Shown: positions 47,169-60,223, counted from the stretch's first letter. The stretch: 64,000 bases of DNA from Misgurnus anguillicaudatus (GCF_027580225.2 NC_073359.2:17306001-17370000), one strand, 5' to 3'. Program-made: numbers and translations. The notes: generated by a model not told the origin, from the sequence alone.

Positions 47169-49190
47169 TTTAATAGAAATTAAAGTGTAGCAAACAGAAA
47201 CAAGCCATAATATCCTCATTTGGCTGTGAGGTTTGACAATCTTGCTAAGACAAAAAAGAAAAATATCCTCTTTTGCTCTCTGTCCCTTTGCTTCCACTCT
47301 CTTGTTTGTTCTCATTCAGTAGTTTTTTTTTCCTATTGCTTTCTCTCGTCCCATCATTCTCGTCTCTGCTGTGCTCCATGCAGAAATGATTTCCATTTCT
47401 GAATTAATGAGGTTCAGCTGAACTGAGCAACAGAAATCAGTCTCTCCGTCTCCATCACGGGTCCACGCGCAAATACACACGCTGAGGATTACCTACTCTG
47501 TCAGTTTCAGCATTACATACCTTCTGCAGAAATCTGTACGATTTCGGATATGTATACAACAAATGAAACCAATTCGTGAAACGCAGAAATACGTTGACCA
47601 ACGCAATTAACATGTTTACGAAAAACGACAATTGAAAAAAAGAGCTATAACGGTGTCTTTTTGTTGTTTATTGCAGGTAAGGTGCTAGTAAATAGAAATT
47701 TGGATTTGGGCATCATTCGGTTACTAGTTGTGCCTCATGGGTCAGAGCCTAGAATTGGACTTTGTCACCATGGTAACATTGTGCAGCATATGCAAAATAC
47801 TACAGTGCATTGGGAGCGTTGGAGGGCGTTAAATCACCCTCCCCCTGTCCACCCCCAACACACACATACACGCACACCCTACCTAGTGTTGTTGTTTTTT
47901 TTGCGCTGCGGTATTAAGGTCTTCAATTTGTTAGCTTGTTTTTGCACTGCAGTCATTATTTTGATTTGAAATGAGGTAGCGCAAAGTACAGATTAACTAC
48001 GGTTTCGCAATGTTCTAGCTCATTATGCATCATATTTGGGATGGCGGCTAATTCTGTCTGTATTTTCTTCAGATTCACATTTTGTTATAATGTCGGTGCG
48101 AGAGGCGGCGATTGGTCAATAATCCGCTAAGCAGCATTGATTCAGAGTGTTTAGTTCCTCTGGCTGGCTACTTTGGTTGTGAACCTAATCAATGCTGTTG
48201 AATGGGGGTTCAGTGATCAGGGATTTCCTGCTCCGAACATATTGCGGTCACATCATTTGTCTTCATTTGGCAGACGATTATTCTCCGTAATGGGCTTCAT
48301 CAGAAAGAAAAGGTTAACATACCTAGCCAAATAGGCTGTGGACATGAAGTGGCTAAGATTAGGCATTCACACATACTGGTTTATAATCACCATAATCGTA
48401 TCTCCATTTTGTAAACTGGGATCTCTGAAGGATCCAAGATGATAACGGCTCAATTTCAACCGGTCTAAACTACTGTTGCACTATTGGAGCGAAGTCCGAA
48501 GTCAGAGATTAACCTCATTTAATCATTTTTCCTCATTTAATGCTGACAGACAGCTTAAGGAAATCCTTCTATAGATTCTGTTAAGTTACATGACGATAGA
48601 CCGTGATTTGTAGACGATTTTGTGCTTAAGTGTTTGAATCGGAGAGCTTTTTGAACTACTGCTTTACAATTGATCACAGGCCCTCAAATTACCCTCTTTA
48701 GATCAAGGTTACACCTTTAAAGCTGCTGGTTATCAGCACTGAGCTACGACCGTGTCCAATGTGTTTTCTTTGGAAACGGAGAGGCTGTTAACATCTTTAG
48801 GAAGTGATTCCTCAATCTACTACCCTTGTTCTCACCCACTCCGTTTCGTCCGAAAGATAAAGTCACTTCCTCTTCCATTACTGCTCTTGCTGTTTGAAGT
48901 GCTTCAGTCGTATATCACCGACCCTCCTTGCGGGACGTTCTCATACTTTGTGCAGGGTTCTGTAAGGGCTTTATTGTTTGATTTTTGTGTGTGTGTGTGT
49001 GTGTTAGGGATGGTAGGTATTCAGATACTCTTAAGTGAGAGCAATGATCGGTCATAAAATACACAATTATTGTACATTTACATTTGGGCATCTGGGAGAC
49101 ACTTTAATCCAAAGCAATTTACAACAGTGTGGAAAATGATTGCAATTGTTTTTATTTTGTGATTATTTTCATTTTTTTCCGCAAGTTCCC
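47169..49190. other. Intron 4, mostly unrecognised
   Basis: A short (GT)n lies near 48987-49004. The segment 49070-49130 (tacatttacatttgggcatc and following) resembles the antisense tail of the SINE family. Nothing else is supported. Confidence 0.4.
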
Positions 49191-49200
49191 AACACGGCTA

Positions 49201-49440
49201 CACTCTTAGAACGAATGTGTTAAAAACAACACATTAGTGTTGATTCTGGGACAACACACTAAATGTGTTGTCCCAGAATTCACCCATCACTGTGTTATTA
49301 TTGAAACAACACATTTTGTGTTACTTTTAACACAACATGTGTTATATTTTAACACAAAATCAACAGAAATGTACACATAATGTGTTAAAAGCTTACCACA
49401 CAATGATGTGTAAAAAATTAACACATCCTTTTTAAGAGTG
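49201..49440. mobile_element. TA-flanked palindromic MITE with 'aacacattt' repeats
   Basis: It starts CACTCTTAGAACGAATGTG and ends ...CCTTTTTAAGAGTG, with TA on both sides (49199-49200 and 49441-49442). The interior is an irregular array of 'tgtgttaa' and its complement, including a strong hairpin ctgggacaacacac / tgtgttgtcccag. The TA flanks suggest a Tc1/mariner-type MITE. Confidence 0.82.
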
Positions 49441-49515
49441 TACAAACATACTTGCCAAAAAGTGACCCTCTTTTATTTTATTTTTACTTTAAAAAATGAC
49501 AAGAACAAAAGGTGA

Positions 49516-49580
49516 ACTGTAGCGCAATTGGTAGACATGTGTGTTAGCAGCTCAAACGTCACTGGTTAAAACCTTTACCT
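49516..49580 (+). mobile_element. Degenerate tRNA-derived SINE head
   Basis: actgtagcgcaattggtaga resembles the A box of the copy at 62146. The B box is eroded (cgtcactggttaaaac). Confidence 0.5.
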
Positions 49581-49796
49581 GGCACAGCCCTTTTTGAAGG
49601 CGAGGGGGTGAAAAAGGTAATGTACACCTTCAGATTAATATAACTCAGGCATTTTTTTTTTTGTCTAAAAACCTAATTTTGGTTACTTTAAAGTTTTTTT
49701 AAGGAAGTGCTGAAAATATTAAATAAAAACATTTATTATAGCAGTTTAAATTTATTGTAATAAATAAAAATAATGCAATATAGTACTATTTTCTAG

Positions 49797-50113
49797 GGCT
49801 GTCAAATGATTAGTTGCGATTAATCGCATCCAAAATAAAAGTTTGTGTTAACATAACATATGTATGTGTACTGTGTATATTTATTATTTACATATAAAAA
49901 CACACAATCATGTATATATGTAAGAAAAATGTGTTATATTTATATATAAAATATTTATATATAATATAAATGTATACACTATATGTATACACTATATAAA
50001 TGCAAATATTTATTAAATATATACATGTATGTGTGTGTATTTATATATACATAATATTTACACACAGTACACACACATATGTTATGTAAACACAAACTTT
50101 TATTTTGGATGCG
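49797..50113. mobile_element. Palindromic hAT-like MITE, right tip missing
   Basis: It begins agggctgtcaaatgattag, then gcgattaatcgcatccaaa, then aagtttgtgttaacataaca. The inverted counterpart (tatgttatgtaaacacaaac, ttttattttggatgc) is at 50080-50113, where it breaks off. The middle is AT-rich with tatata runs. Confidence 0.75.
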
Positions 50114-50366
50114 GAAAATTAGGTTTGTGTTGGTTTGCTGTGAGGTTTGCTGCATACGCTTTTCACAAATTAATAAATTACAGGCATTATTATAACAGCT
50201 AAAAGGTTTTAAAATATGAAAATTACATTTTTAAACCTTTCCAACAATATATAAATTGTCGTGATAGATTAAGATTTACATGCAAAATATTGAAGTAAAC
50301 TCGGGTGTCTCGCTCACAGTACAGTGGCAGTTAATGGGTTAAGGCCAAGGGAACATAAACGCTTAG

Positions 50367-50530
50367 TATAGACTGTTTCATTGGACGCATGTGCGATGAC
50401 GCCATTACGCGTCTGGACAAAACTTTATTTCCGGTTTCTGTTTGTTTAATGGTCTTACAAGTTGCTGAAACTGGACTCAAATACTTCGTCGAAAATAACA
50501 AATGTTTTGGTTTCCTAGAACCTGGAATCA
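50367..50530 (+). mobile_element. Solo left end of the TATAGAC-terminal element
   Basis: TATAGACTGTTTCATTGG, then acttccggtttctg-like sequence, matches the fragment at 4226. The part gtcgaaaataacaaatgt also appears inverted at about 51465-51500 inside the copy at 51195-51980. Confidence 0.62.
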
Positions 50531-51194
50531 GTGTTTAAACCAGTATAAGTGTTTAGTTTATCTTCCAAAAAACAAATTTCTATTTCCTTCATTATATTTC
50601 CTGTATCTGATATTATGCGTATTCCATTTTTGCCTCACTTGTGGTCTTTGTTTTCCTAATACTCTCTTTAGTTAGTTTTTTAACAATCCTTTTCCTCGCT
50701 GCTCTCTCTTTCTCTTCATCACTCCCTCTCTCAGTCGAGGACAAGAAGGTGAAAGCCAAGCGGATTACAGTGGCGGTTTAATCTGGCCGACCTACCAAAG
50801 GATTTTTTTTCTTATGAGGCCGAGGGGGTGGGGAATTGGGGGGAATCGAAGTGTTGAAAGAGAATGGGATTTTGGATTCGGATGACATTGGTTGGTCTTG
50901 GAACTTGAGGTCGGTGAGGGTGGCATGGTGGGACACTGGGTGAGCAAGCGAAGGATGTTAATGCTAGTTTGTTACTAATTTGTTTCCATCTGTTCAGTCG
51001 TGTTGCATCTGTGGCTGTGCATTTCAAGAGTTGTTTGATCTTAAGGCCCGTTCACACCAAGGACAATAATTATAACTATAAAAACAAAGTAATTTTCTAA
51101 TATATTTTTAAACACTATAAAATGAATTGCAGGATCCACATCACAATAGTTATGAAGACAATAAATAGTTTCATCAACAACAACATAGACAAAC

Positions 51195-51980
51195 ATAGAC
51201 AGCTTTTGTGGACCAAGCGCAACTTCCGGTTGACTTCAAAATAGAATCAATAACAACAGATTCCTTTAACAGTTTATAGAAATAAATTACCTTCATTCTT
51301 ATATTATATTATAACACACATCATTTATTACAGTAAGCTAACGTAACTGTGTAAAGTTAATGTATACAATGTTTGATACAGGTCCTTGAATTCTTGCCTG
51401 GCTGCCAAACCTCTCCGGACAGTTTTGATCCATGCTCGTCGTCTCCCCTAGTCTTTAGTAAACCAAAACATTTTATTTTCGACAAGGTATTTGTTTCAGA
51501 GATCAGTTTAGCCACTACCCAGACGATAAATGGTCCTGTACACACTGCATATTAATTCGGTTTCAGTTAACCTTTTAAGGCTTAATCCTGTTCTGCACAC
51601 ACCCAGTTCAGTTATTTCCGGGACTGACAACCGCATTCTACAATCCAATTAACTCCCGCAAAATGATGGTAGCGACAACCACATTTACATATGTGTACAT
51701 AACCGAACTGAACAACTAGTAGTTAATAAAGTGTTTAAACCTGCATCATGGACATGACTTGAAGGGGAAAAGGTCTTCTGTATGTGCGGTGCAGAAATTT
51801 GACAGAGGCACGAGCGTTTGCTGTAACGAACATTTAAGGGATTCACTCCCGCATTTAAATGCGGTTGTCACTCCCATAAGTTTGCAGTGTGTACAAGGCC
51901 AATAAATACAGACCAGAAGTTCACTTCGCTTCAGGCGTGTAACCGCGACAATGTACGTGCGTCCGATGAAACCGTCTATA
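51195..51980. mobile_element. TATAGAC-terminal element nested in a Harbinger-type element
   Basis: The left end is a diverged catagacagcttttgtggac; the right end is ...CGTCCGATGAAACCGTCTATA. It contains the inverted aacattttattttcgacaag segment also seen at 50490. It has no coding frame. The left boundary is less certain than the right. Confidence 0.6.
51530..51902. mobile_element. Innermost Harbinger-type MITE with TAA duplication
   Basis: The ends ATGGTCCTGTACACACTGCA and ...TTTGCAGTGTGTACAAGGCCAA are inverted. TAA flanks both sides (51527-51529 and 51903-51905). It is 373 bp. Confidence 0.82.
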
Positions 51981-52175
51981 CCAAAAAATTAAATTGTTGG
52001 GATCACTTTTAGACATGCAAACATTGAAAGCCAATAAAAATCCATGCAAATTTTAAGGGCACGAACACTAAAAACAGGAAACTGCATAGCTATCATATAA
52101 ACCCCACCGGTGTTGACACTAATATAGTTATTGTTAAAGTTTATGGTTATCGCACTTGGTGTGAATGGGCCTTTA

Positions 52176-54839
52176 CTCGAATTATGCTCCGCTAGAAAAT
52201 TTGTAGCTTCCAGTCGCCTGTGCAGTTTAACTGTTCACTTTGATCGTTTTTAATTTACCAAAGTATGTAATAGGCAAGCAAAGTTAATGACCACCCAGCT
52301 AGGCTAACGATAGTGACTAACCATCTAATGTGACGAACATTTGCCCAACCCCACCTCCGCACCGGCTCTTTACAACAGTTTCAGCTCTTTCGATTTGTAT
52401 TTTAAATCTGCAGTGAAACGCTAGTTATATAGCTTTACCGCCTGGAACCGCTCAAAACACGCCGAGGGAATTGAATACAAGGGTCGTTTCAACGTAATGA
52501 CTAAAGCTATATTGTTCTGCTGACATAAAATCAGCTCACTAACAGTAAAGTGGTCAAACAAAGCGGTAACGCTTGTCTCTCTCCGCACCTTCTTTGATGT
52601 GGCTCATATCGCTTGTACTTTCATCAGCTCTCCCCCGCTGTGAGAATTTAGAGGGAAAGGGTTCCTCCTCCAACGGGATTAGCTTCAAACTGGTACTTGT
52701 CCAGTGGCGTCGAGGTTTTTTAAAGGACTTGACTAACCTCCACTCGCGGGAGACTTCGGGAGGTTAATGTGGGCTCTCGAATTGTTTGCCTTGCAATTAA
52801 CATGCTGGATGGCCCTATGGGGGGAAGTCAAGAGCTGTAATGAGAACTTCATGCGGCTGCACCTATGGATGCAGTTAGCTGCACTACTGTGGGAGACATC
52901 TTGAGGGGTGCCCTGTAAACGGCTTTTGTTCCAAGAAATGGTTGTGTGCTATTTTATTTGTCAAATCACAGGCTTACTGGTGTTTTCTGTTTTTTGTCAC
53001 CTCCAGTTGTGACATGCAAGCATGGTATGGTCTTCGATTGCTTCAATGGCGTAGCACGTCAGTTTTCAAGAACTGAGCATTAGGAAAAAGACTGTTTGTA
53101 ATAAACATGTGGCCAGTTTCAAACCAAGCACTTACAGACCAAATCTCAAGGACTATTGCTGGTAGTTTCCTACAGATATATCTTGCTAAACAGAGCAGTC
53201 TATTTGCTAGCATGTGTTTGTTGTGGTTGTGGGTTCCCCCGCATGGAAGGCCAAGCTGGTTGACCAAATTATGTTGGTGAATAACTTGGCAATGCTCATC
53301 CACCAGCACCAGACCAGCATTAAAATTCAAGCTGATTGTATTGGTGATTAATTTTTCTAGTTTTATTTCATGTTTTATCATTTTGGAATAGCCAGTGGTC
53401 CTCTTGGCATGGTCGCAGTAGGAGACCTTATTTTAGCCAGCACCAGGTGCACAATGTTTTAGGGCTGTTACATGATACAGACCAAATGTAGGGGTGGATC
53501 TGCACGCAGCCCTGGGTTTAGATAGGGTGGGATGCTGGTGCAGATTTGTTGGAGTTGATCGGCGGAGGGTGTATGAAAGGTCAGGTGTAGGGCGGAGGGT
53601 GCCAGGAATAGCGGTGTGAGATGCCTGCTCTGTTTGCTGGGACTATGAGGGACACCATGGGGTTGGGCTTTCTATTAGTTTTTTTAGTTTATGCCACCCT
53701 GTCCCATTAGATTAATGTGGGGCTTTACTACTCCCATCAGAAGTCTTTTCATCTCTTTGTTTTGTTCTGTATCTTTATCAGTGTCCTTTCCTTCTGCTTC
53801 CCAAAAATCACTTTGTAAGGGTTGATCACACTGACAGTGAGAAAGCAACCATAAGCCATTTATTTTCATTGAGAGATTTTGCCACAAAAGTCACAACAAG
53901 GTTAAGAAGTTCCCATATTATTCGGAAATACGCTTGAAAATGGTCTATAGAAACGTTCCTGCCATTTTGAGGTTTGATTCATGCTTTGCATTTATATTCA
54001 ATAATCTTGTACATGATATGATATATAAATAGTGCATAAAAAAGAAAGTTCCGTGAAGGTTTATAACGTAGAAGGAACAACAGGTTTTTACAAACGATCC
54101 TATGGCAAGTTATGCATCCCACCAATAACATTAGAGCAAAGCGACTGGTGACCTCCAGCAATAAAATCGCAGTCGATGTGAACAGGGCTTTATTTGCTTT
54201 CTTCAATGTGTATAATCATCGTCTCTCCATCCTTTTTCGACTTTCGTTCTTCATCTCAAAACATGCAACGCTCTCTGGATCCGAAATGCCTGAGGGAGGG
54301 AATGCAGACAGGACCTGTCACCATGACAACGGCTTCTCCGAGCTGCCTGATACCCAGACTCTATTGAGGGAGGGGGTGGGGAGGTAGAGAAGGAGAAAGA
54401 GAGAGAGAGAGGGCGTGAAGGCAGACAACCCTGTTTCCCCCCGGGACTTTGCGGTTTGCGTGTTCACATGTAGAATTAGCATAAAGACAGAGAGACAAAA
54501 AGCTATATCAAGACAAAGATTAGAGAGAGACCTTGTTTTTGGGGAGTTTGGTGGACACTTGTCCTCTTCGTGTCCCCAGGGTGTATGTTTGAGTTCGGCA
54601 TCGAGACCACACCATTTATCACCTACATTGTTGAAAATGATGACACTAAATATTTGGTTTCTAATGTCGCTCTAATTGTATTATATCACAAGAGTCAAAT
54701 AAGTAAATTTACTGAAGCTGATCTTGAATAGGGGTTGTAGTTTTCCCAAGTCTATGTGGGCCTGATGACTGGGGCATCACAGCTTTCATAGACGTTTGCA
54801 TTGTGATCAACTGGAACCTGAATGCATGCTTTATATATT
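52176..54839. other. Intron 4, nothing recognised
   Basis: No exon, RNA gene or element boundary was supported. A short (GA)n run lies at about 54390-54412. Confidence 0.4.
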
Positions 54840-54915
54840 TCTTTTATCAGTATGCGTGTTCGTGGGATCGAACCTATGACCTTTGTGTTGCTAACGCAAC
54901 CACAAGAACAAAAAG
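54840..54915 (-). mobile_element. tRNA-derived SINE, antisense
   Basis: Read on the minus strand, it shows a head region ending with a B-box-like ggttcgatcc-type motif (seen on the plus strand as gggatcgaacctatgacctt, then gttgctaacgc). The tail is short. Confidence 0.65.
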
Positions 54916-56834
54916 GTAGATGGTAGATTGGAACCAAAAGTGCTATCCAGGTGAAAATAATTTGGAAATACAGGCTTGAGATGCACATTAGTTTAGGTTA
55001 TTATGCGTCTTAGTGGTGTTTTGTGTATTATGTAATGTAGCTTAATTGCTTTGTTGTTTCTGAACTTGCTAATTAAAGGGCACTACATATTGCAGGTGCC
55101 AAATCTGTGAACGTACCTCTCTGTTAAGGTATCCTGTTAAATTAAGGACGAGCCATAAGATCACTTCATTAGAAAGAAAAATGCTTATTGTTTTGTTCTC
55201 TGAGACTACATCGTCTGCTTTGGGTAAAGATATTTCTCTCAGGCTATTTACTTATTGATAGGAATGCTAGCACAGGTTAGCCTGACATGCGCCAATATTT
55301 GCAGTAAGGCACCAACTGCCCCTTTTTCTTCAGCAGCTGTGATTGTGGGTCTTCTGGTACTGGTAATGTCTTAAGAGCAGGGCATGTTTATAAGTTCACT
55401 GGAAAGCACAGTTTGAACATATTTGAACTTAAGTTAGCATTCATGTTACCACACCTATTGGCAATGTAGTAACTTTCTGTGAAAGTGGAGTTGCCAGCGT
55501 GCAGTTGGACACTAGAAAGATTTGACCACTGGCTTGGGTGGGCTGACCACCATTCGCCACAGCTGGTTAAGAGTTGGCTGACTTGGTTTCAGTGGTTGCA
55601 CTCACAATCTGCATAAAGGGATTGTGGATTTGGACATGTGAGGGAACCCAAAACCATATTTACCAGGCAGGACCTTGCAGAACTGCACTTGGGTTGATTG
55701 AGAAACATGGTTTATGGTTTTAGGTTGTCACTCACAACACTACAAATCTAATGCCAGTGATGCCAGTACCAGTAAAAAATCCCAGTTTTTGATAGCACTG
55801 CAAAAATTTGTAATGCTATTTTATTGCGTCAGTAGTTTAATTTACTTAAAGTTTATTCAAATGTACACTATAATGGGTGTATAAGGTGACAAGTCCTTCT
55901 CTTTTGCCATCTGCTCTAAGTGCCTCTTACATACAGTCGGATAGGCACATACAGTCCGCTAGGTTTCCTATAAAGTCCCTGCGATCAGCCTCTGAGAATG
56001 TTAACTATAATATGCTAAGCTCCTGAACCCGGTAGCGGGAACTCCAGAGACTATCCAAAAAAGAATGATTTTTGCTTGCTTAGAAGGCCATACTCCAAAA
56101 ACCAGAGAGGGGAAAGCAAAAATACCATTTCAGCAGATGACATCAGCGGCCCGATGGGAACACCCTTCCTGTCAACCATCTTCGGAATGTATGGATTGTA
56201 ATATGACCACCTTAAATGTTTCGCATCCACAATGGGATGGCAGCATGGCCACGTTGTCTCGGTTAGATTTTTTTATCCAAATATTAAATCTAGTCAAGTT
56301 AAATGAAGCAGAGTGACTGCTTTATGAATGTTTCCTATAAAGTGCAATGATAAATTTAACCCTCATCAGCAAAGCTGAACTAAATATACAAAAAGTTTGC
56401 TTTTCACATTGTGTCTTTAGGATATAAATTGACGGGTCTCTGAGAGGTAACATGATGTTAGGGTTTTTAATTGAAATTCAAATGTGTGGTATATGAACGT
56501 TTTTTGTGTGCTTCCTCACAGACCTTCTTTTTTCACTGTAATTAAAGTGCATAGGGTACAGAGGGCATTTGTGCATGGGTGTATGGCTGCTGTGAGTAAA
56601 ACAGCAAGATAACCTGCCACGGCCAATGAGGTGGTGAGCCGGGTCAGGGCCTGTGCTTTACAGAACATGCGTTGTAGCCTAGTGTCAGTCCTGTTTAATT
56701 TAAATCTTAGCTAGTCCTCCTTGCACTGAGTTTGGGCATGTATCTGTATCATTGATTCACTCTTGGTGGGTATACATTTATGTTTGACCTTTAGATGGAG
56801 TAGATGGACTACTTTTCTTGTAGCTTAGTTTTGA
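54916..56834. other. Intron 4, nothing recognised
   Basis: No supported feature. The open frame at 56065-56316 has no recognisable domain or splice context. Confidence 0.4.
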
Positions 56835-56960
56835 CCTTGGCACTAGCAATGCCACGATCATGGGTTAAATTCCTAGAGAATAGATATAATAATAGAAAAA
56901 TGTGTACTGTAAGTTCCTTTGTATGAAAGCATCTGCCAAATGCATTAATGTAAATGTGGA
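56835..56960 (+). mobile_element. tRNA-derived SINE, degenerate head and clear tail
   Basis: A B-box-like atcatgggttaaattcctag is followed by the tail tgtactgtaagttcctttg and atctgccaaatgcattaatg. This tail motif is the one amplified in the minisatellite at 57282-59560. Confidence 0.68.
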
Positions 56961-57281
56961 TGAATGGCAATCATTTGACCAATAAGGTCTAAGATTGCTT
57001 GGAGCTTAGCTAGATTAGTATATAATGGTTTTGTGAGGTTTGAAGAAGATACAGTACATTTTGTATGAAATGTTGTGTTTCCAGCTGCACTTGAAGTCCA
57101 GCCAGTACATCTGTTGGCTACCAAATGGGAGTTAGCGTCTTTGTTAGTGCTGTTGGAACATACTTAATTTGTATTGTAACTGATAATGCAGATAACAGGT
57201 TGGCAGGGGGGATTTCTCTTTGCACATCTGTCTCTTTTTTTACATTTCACAAATAAACTTCTGCTTTAGCATTTCCTGTAC

Positions 57282-59560
57282 TGGGTTCCTGTTGCTCGGC
57301 TGTGATCCTGTTGCTCGGCTGTGATCCTGTTGCTCGACTGTGTTCCTATTGCTCGGCTGTGTTCCTGTTGCTCGGCTGTGATCCTGTTGCTCGGCTGTGT
57401 TCCTGTTGCTCGGCTGTGTTCCTGTTGCTCGGCTGTGTTCCTGTTGCTCGGCTGTGTTCCTGTAGCTCGGCTGTGTTCCTGTAGCTCGGCTGTGTTCCTG
57501 TGGCTCGGCTTTATTCCTGTATCTCAACTCTGTTCCTGTAGCTCAGCTGTGTTCCTGTAGCTTGTTTGTGTTCATGTGGCACGGCTGTGTGTTCCTGTGG
57601 CACGGCTGTGTGTTCCTGTGGCACGGCTGTGTGTTCCTGTGGCACGGCTGTGTGTTCCTGTGGCACGGCTGTGTGTTCCTGGTAGCTCGGCTGTGTGTTC
57701 CTGGTAGCTCGGCTCTGTTTTCCTGGTAGCTCGGCTCTGTTTTCCTGGTAGCTCGGCTCTGTTTTCCTGGTAGCTCGGCTTTGTTTTCCTGGTAGCTCGG
57801 CTCTGTTTTCCTGGTAGCTCGGCTCTGTTTTCCTGGTAGCTCGGCTCTGTTTTCCTGGTAGCTCGGCTCTGTTTTCCTGGTAGCTCGGCTCTGTTTTCCT
57901 GGTGCTCGGCTCTGTTTTCCTGGTCCTCGGCTCTGTTTTCCTGGTGCTCGGCTCTGTTTTCCTGGAACACAGCAGAACTCGGCTTTGTTTTCCTGGTGCG
58001 CGGCTCTGTTTTCCTGGTGCTCGGCTCTGTTTTCCTGGTGCTCGGCTCTGTTTTCCTGTTGCTCTGCTCTGTTTTCCGTAGCTTGATTTGTAGAATGCAC
58101 TGTAAGTCAGTTTGGATACAAGCAGTTTCCAGATGTGTTCCTGTTAGTTCTGCTGTGTTCCTATTTGTTCCGTTGTGTTCCTGTAGCTCAGCTGTGTTTT
58201 TCTGTAGCTCGGCTGTGTTTTCCTGTAGCTCGGCTGTGTTTTCATGTAGCTCGGCTGTGTTTCCTGGAGCTCGGCTGTGTTTTCCTGTAGCTTGATTTGT
58301 AGAATGCACTGTAAGTCAGTTTGGATACAAGCAGTTTCCAGATGTGCTCCTGTTAGTTCCGCTGTGTTCCTGTTTGTTCTGTTGTGTTCCTGTAGCTTGG
58401 CTGTGTGTTTCTGTAGCTCGGCTGTGTGTTCCTGTAGCTCGGCTGTGTGTTCCTGTAGCTCGGCTGTGTGTTCCTGTAGCTCGGCTGTGTGTTCCTGTAG
58501 CTCGGCTGTGTGTTGCTGAAGCTCGGCTGTGTGTTCCTGTAGCTCGGCTGTGTTTTCCTGGTAGCTCGGCTGTGTTTTCCTGGTAGCTCGGCTGTGCGTT
58601 CCTGGTAGCTCGGCTCTGTTTTCCTGGTAGGTCGGCTCTGTTTTCCTGGTAGCTCGGCTCTGTTTTCCTGGTAGCTCGGCTCTGTTTTCCTGGTAGCTCG
58701 GCTCTGTTTTCCTGGTAGCTCGGCTCTGTTTTCCTGGTAGCTCGGCATTGTTTTCCTGGAACACAGCAGAACTCGGCTCTGTTTTCCTGGTGCACGGCTC
58801 TGTTTTCCTGGTGCTCGGCTCTGTTTTCCGTAGCTTGATTTGTAGAATGCACTGTAAGTCAGTTTGGATACAAGCAGTTTCCAGATGTGTTCCTGTTAGT
58901 TCCGCTGTGTTCCTATTTGTTCCGTTGTGTTCCTGTAGCTCAGCTGTGTTTTTCTGTAGCTCGGCTGTGTTTTCCTGTAGCTCGGCTGTGTTTTCATGTA
59001 GCTCGGCTGTGTTTCCTGGAGCTCGGCTGTGTTTTCCTGTAGCTTGATTTGTAGAATGCACTGTAAGTCAGTTTGGATACAAGCAGTTTCCAGATGTGCT
59101 CCTGTTAGTTCCGCTGTGTTCCTGTTTGTTCTGTTGTGTTCCTGTAGCTTGGCTGTGTTTTTCTGTAGCTCGGCTGTGTGTTCCTGTAGCTCAGCTGTGT
59201 GTTCCTGTAGCTCGGCTGTGTGTTCCTGTAGCTCGGCTGTGTGTTGCTGAAGCTCGGCTGTGTGTTCCTGTAGCTCGGCTGTGTTTTCCTGGTAGCTCGG
59301 CTGTGTTTTCCTGGTAGCTCGGCTGTGTTTTCCTGGTAGCTCGGCTCTTTTTTCCTGTAGCTCGGCTGTGTTTCCTGTAGCTCGGCTGTGTTTTCCTGTA
59401 GCTTGATTTGTAGAATGCACTGTAAGTCAGTTTGGATACAAGCAGTTTCCAGATGTGTTCCTGTTAGTTCCGTTGTGTTCCTGTAGCTCGGCTGTGTGTT
59501 CCTGTAGCTCGGCTGTGTGTTCCTGGAGCTTAATTTGTAGAATGCACTGTAAGTCACTGT
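57282..59560 (+). repeat. Minisatellite of 19-22 bp units (gctcggctgtgttcctgta) with higher-order structure
   Basis: The units are gctcggctgtgttcctgt(t/a) in the first part and variants with ggtagctcggctctgttttc later. A separate segment starting tagaatgcactgtaagtcag and continuing ttggatacaagcagtttcca recurs at 58091, 58300, 58843, 59052 and 59411, and in degenerate form at 59538. The spacing 209/543/209/359 gives a higher-order period of 752 bp. Long frames on both strands (up to 305 codons) follow from the repeat and are not genes. Confidence 0.94.
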
Positions 59561-60223
59561 AAAAATGCACAACAAGCATTTGCCAGATGTGTGAATGTAA
59601 ACGTACCCGTTTCTACACACACTTGTCTACGGATATGGCTTCTGATGAAACCCTTGAGCAAGCATAATTGTAGGCCATTGAGAGAGGGAAAGCTTTGGGG
59701 TTCTGGGAATACAGTGTTTTTGTGTGTGCGTACATGCGTGTGTATTTATGGGGTGGGGGTTTACATGAGGGGTTTCCTCTGCAGATTTGTTTACCGGTAA
59801 TTAATTCACCTGATTGATACAACAGCTGTTGGCACCATAGGAGGGAAGCGGGGAAAGAGAGAGCGACCCTTTTCATAGTGGCTTTCCCGTGTTACACAGT
59901 GTAGATTGCCATTCCAGCGCTCCATTGATTAAAAGGCACATCTGTCAGCCAGCACTGCTGATTATGGCTGCCTGTGCTCACTGGCTAATCTTTATGGAGT
60001 CAACTTCACTGACAGAGTTATTGGAAATGGGGGATGTTGGGAAATGAGGAGTGGAAGAGGAGTAAGAGTGGGAGATGAGAGGGTCAGCAAATGTGCTGAA
60101 AGGCAGTAAATGGACAGAACTTTACAAACACAGAGCTGAGAGATTTAAAAAGTTTGTGTTTGTTTAAGCTGTTGCCTTTATAGTTTTAACTAAAAAATAA
60201 GTTGTCACTTAAATCGGCCATAT
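59561..60223. other. Intron 4, nothing recognised
   Basis: It begins with the end of a SINE-like tail (atttgccagatgtgtgaatg). No other feature is supported. Confidence 0.4.

Larger units (their letters stand above)
51044..52172. mobile_element. Harbinger-type element with TTA duplication, doubly interrupted
   Basis: The terminal repeats AGGCCCGTTCACACCAAG and ...CTTGGTGTGAATGGGCCT match at 17 of 18. TTA lies at 51041-51043 and 52173-52175. It contains the TATAGAC-type element (51195-51980), which itself contains 51530-51902. Confidence 0.87.

Noticed and set aside
50735..50782. Possible exon after a strong polypyrimidine tract ending ctctctcag
   Set aside because: The frame reads EDKKVKAKRITVAV and then stops. 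It does not match SSBP family sequence and has no donor before the stop, so it is probably a decoy acceptor.
57282..57560. CRISPR-like array
   Set aside because: The spacers are not unique: unit and spacing together are a plain 19-bp tandem repeat in a vertebrate intron.
57572..59061. Open frames of 171-305 codons rich in ENTAELQ-type repeats (minus strand)
   Set aside because: They are translations of the 19-22 bp minisatellite. They overlap frames on the other strand and lack any non-repetitive domain.
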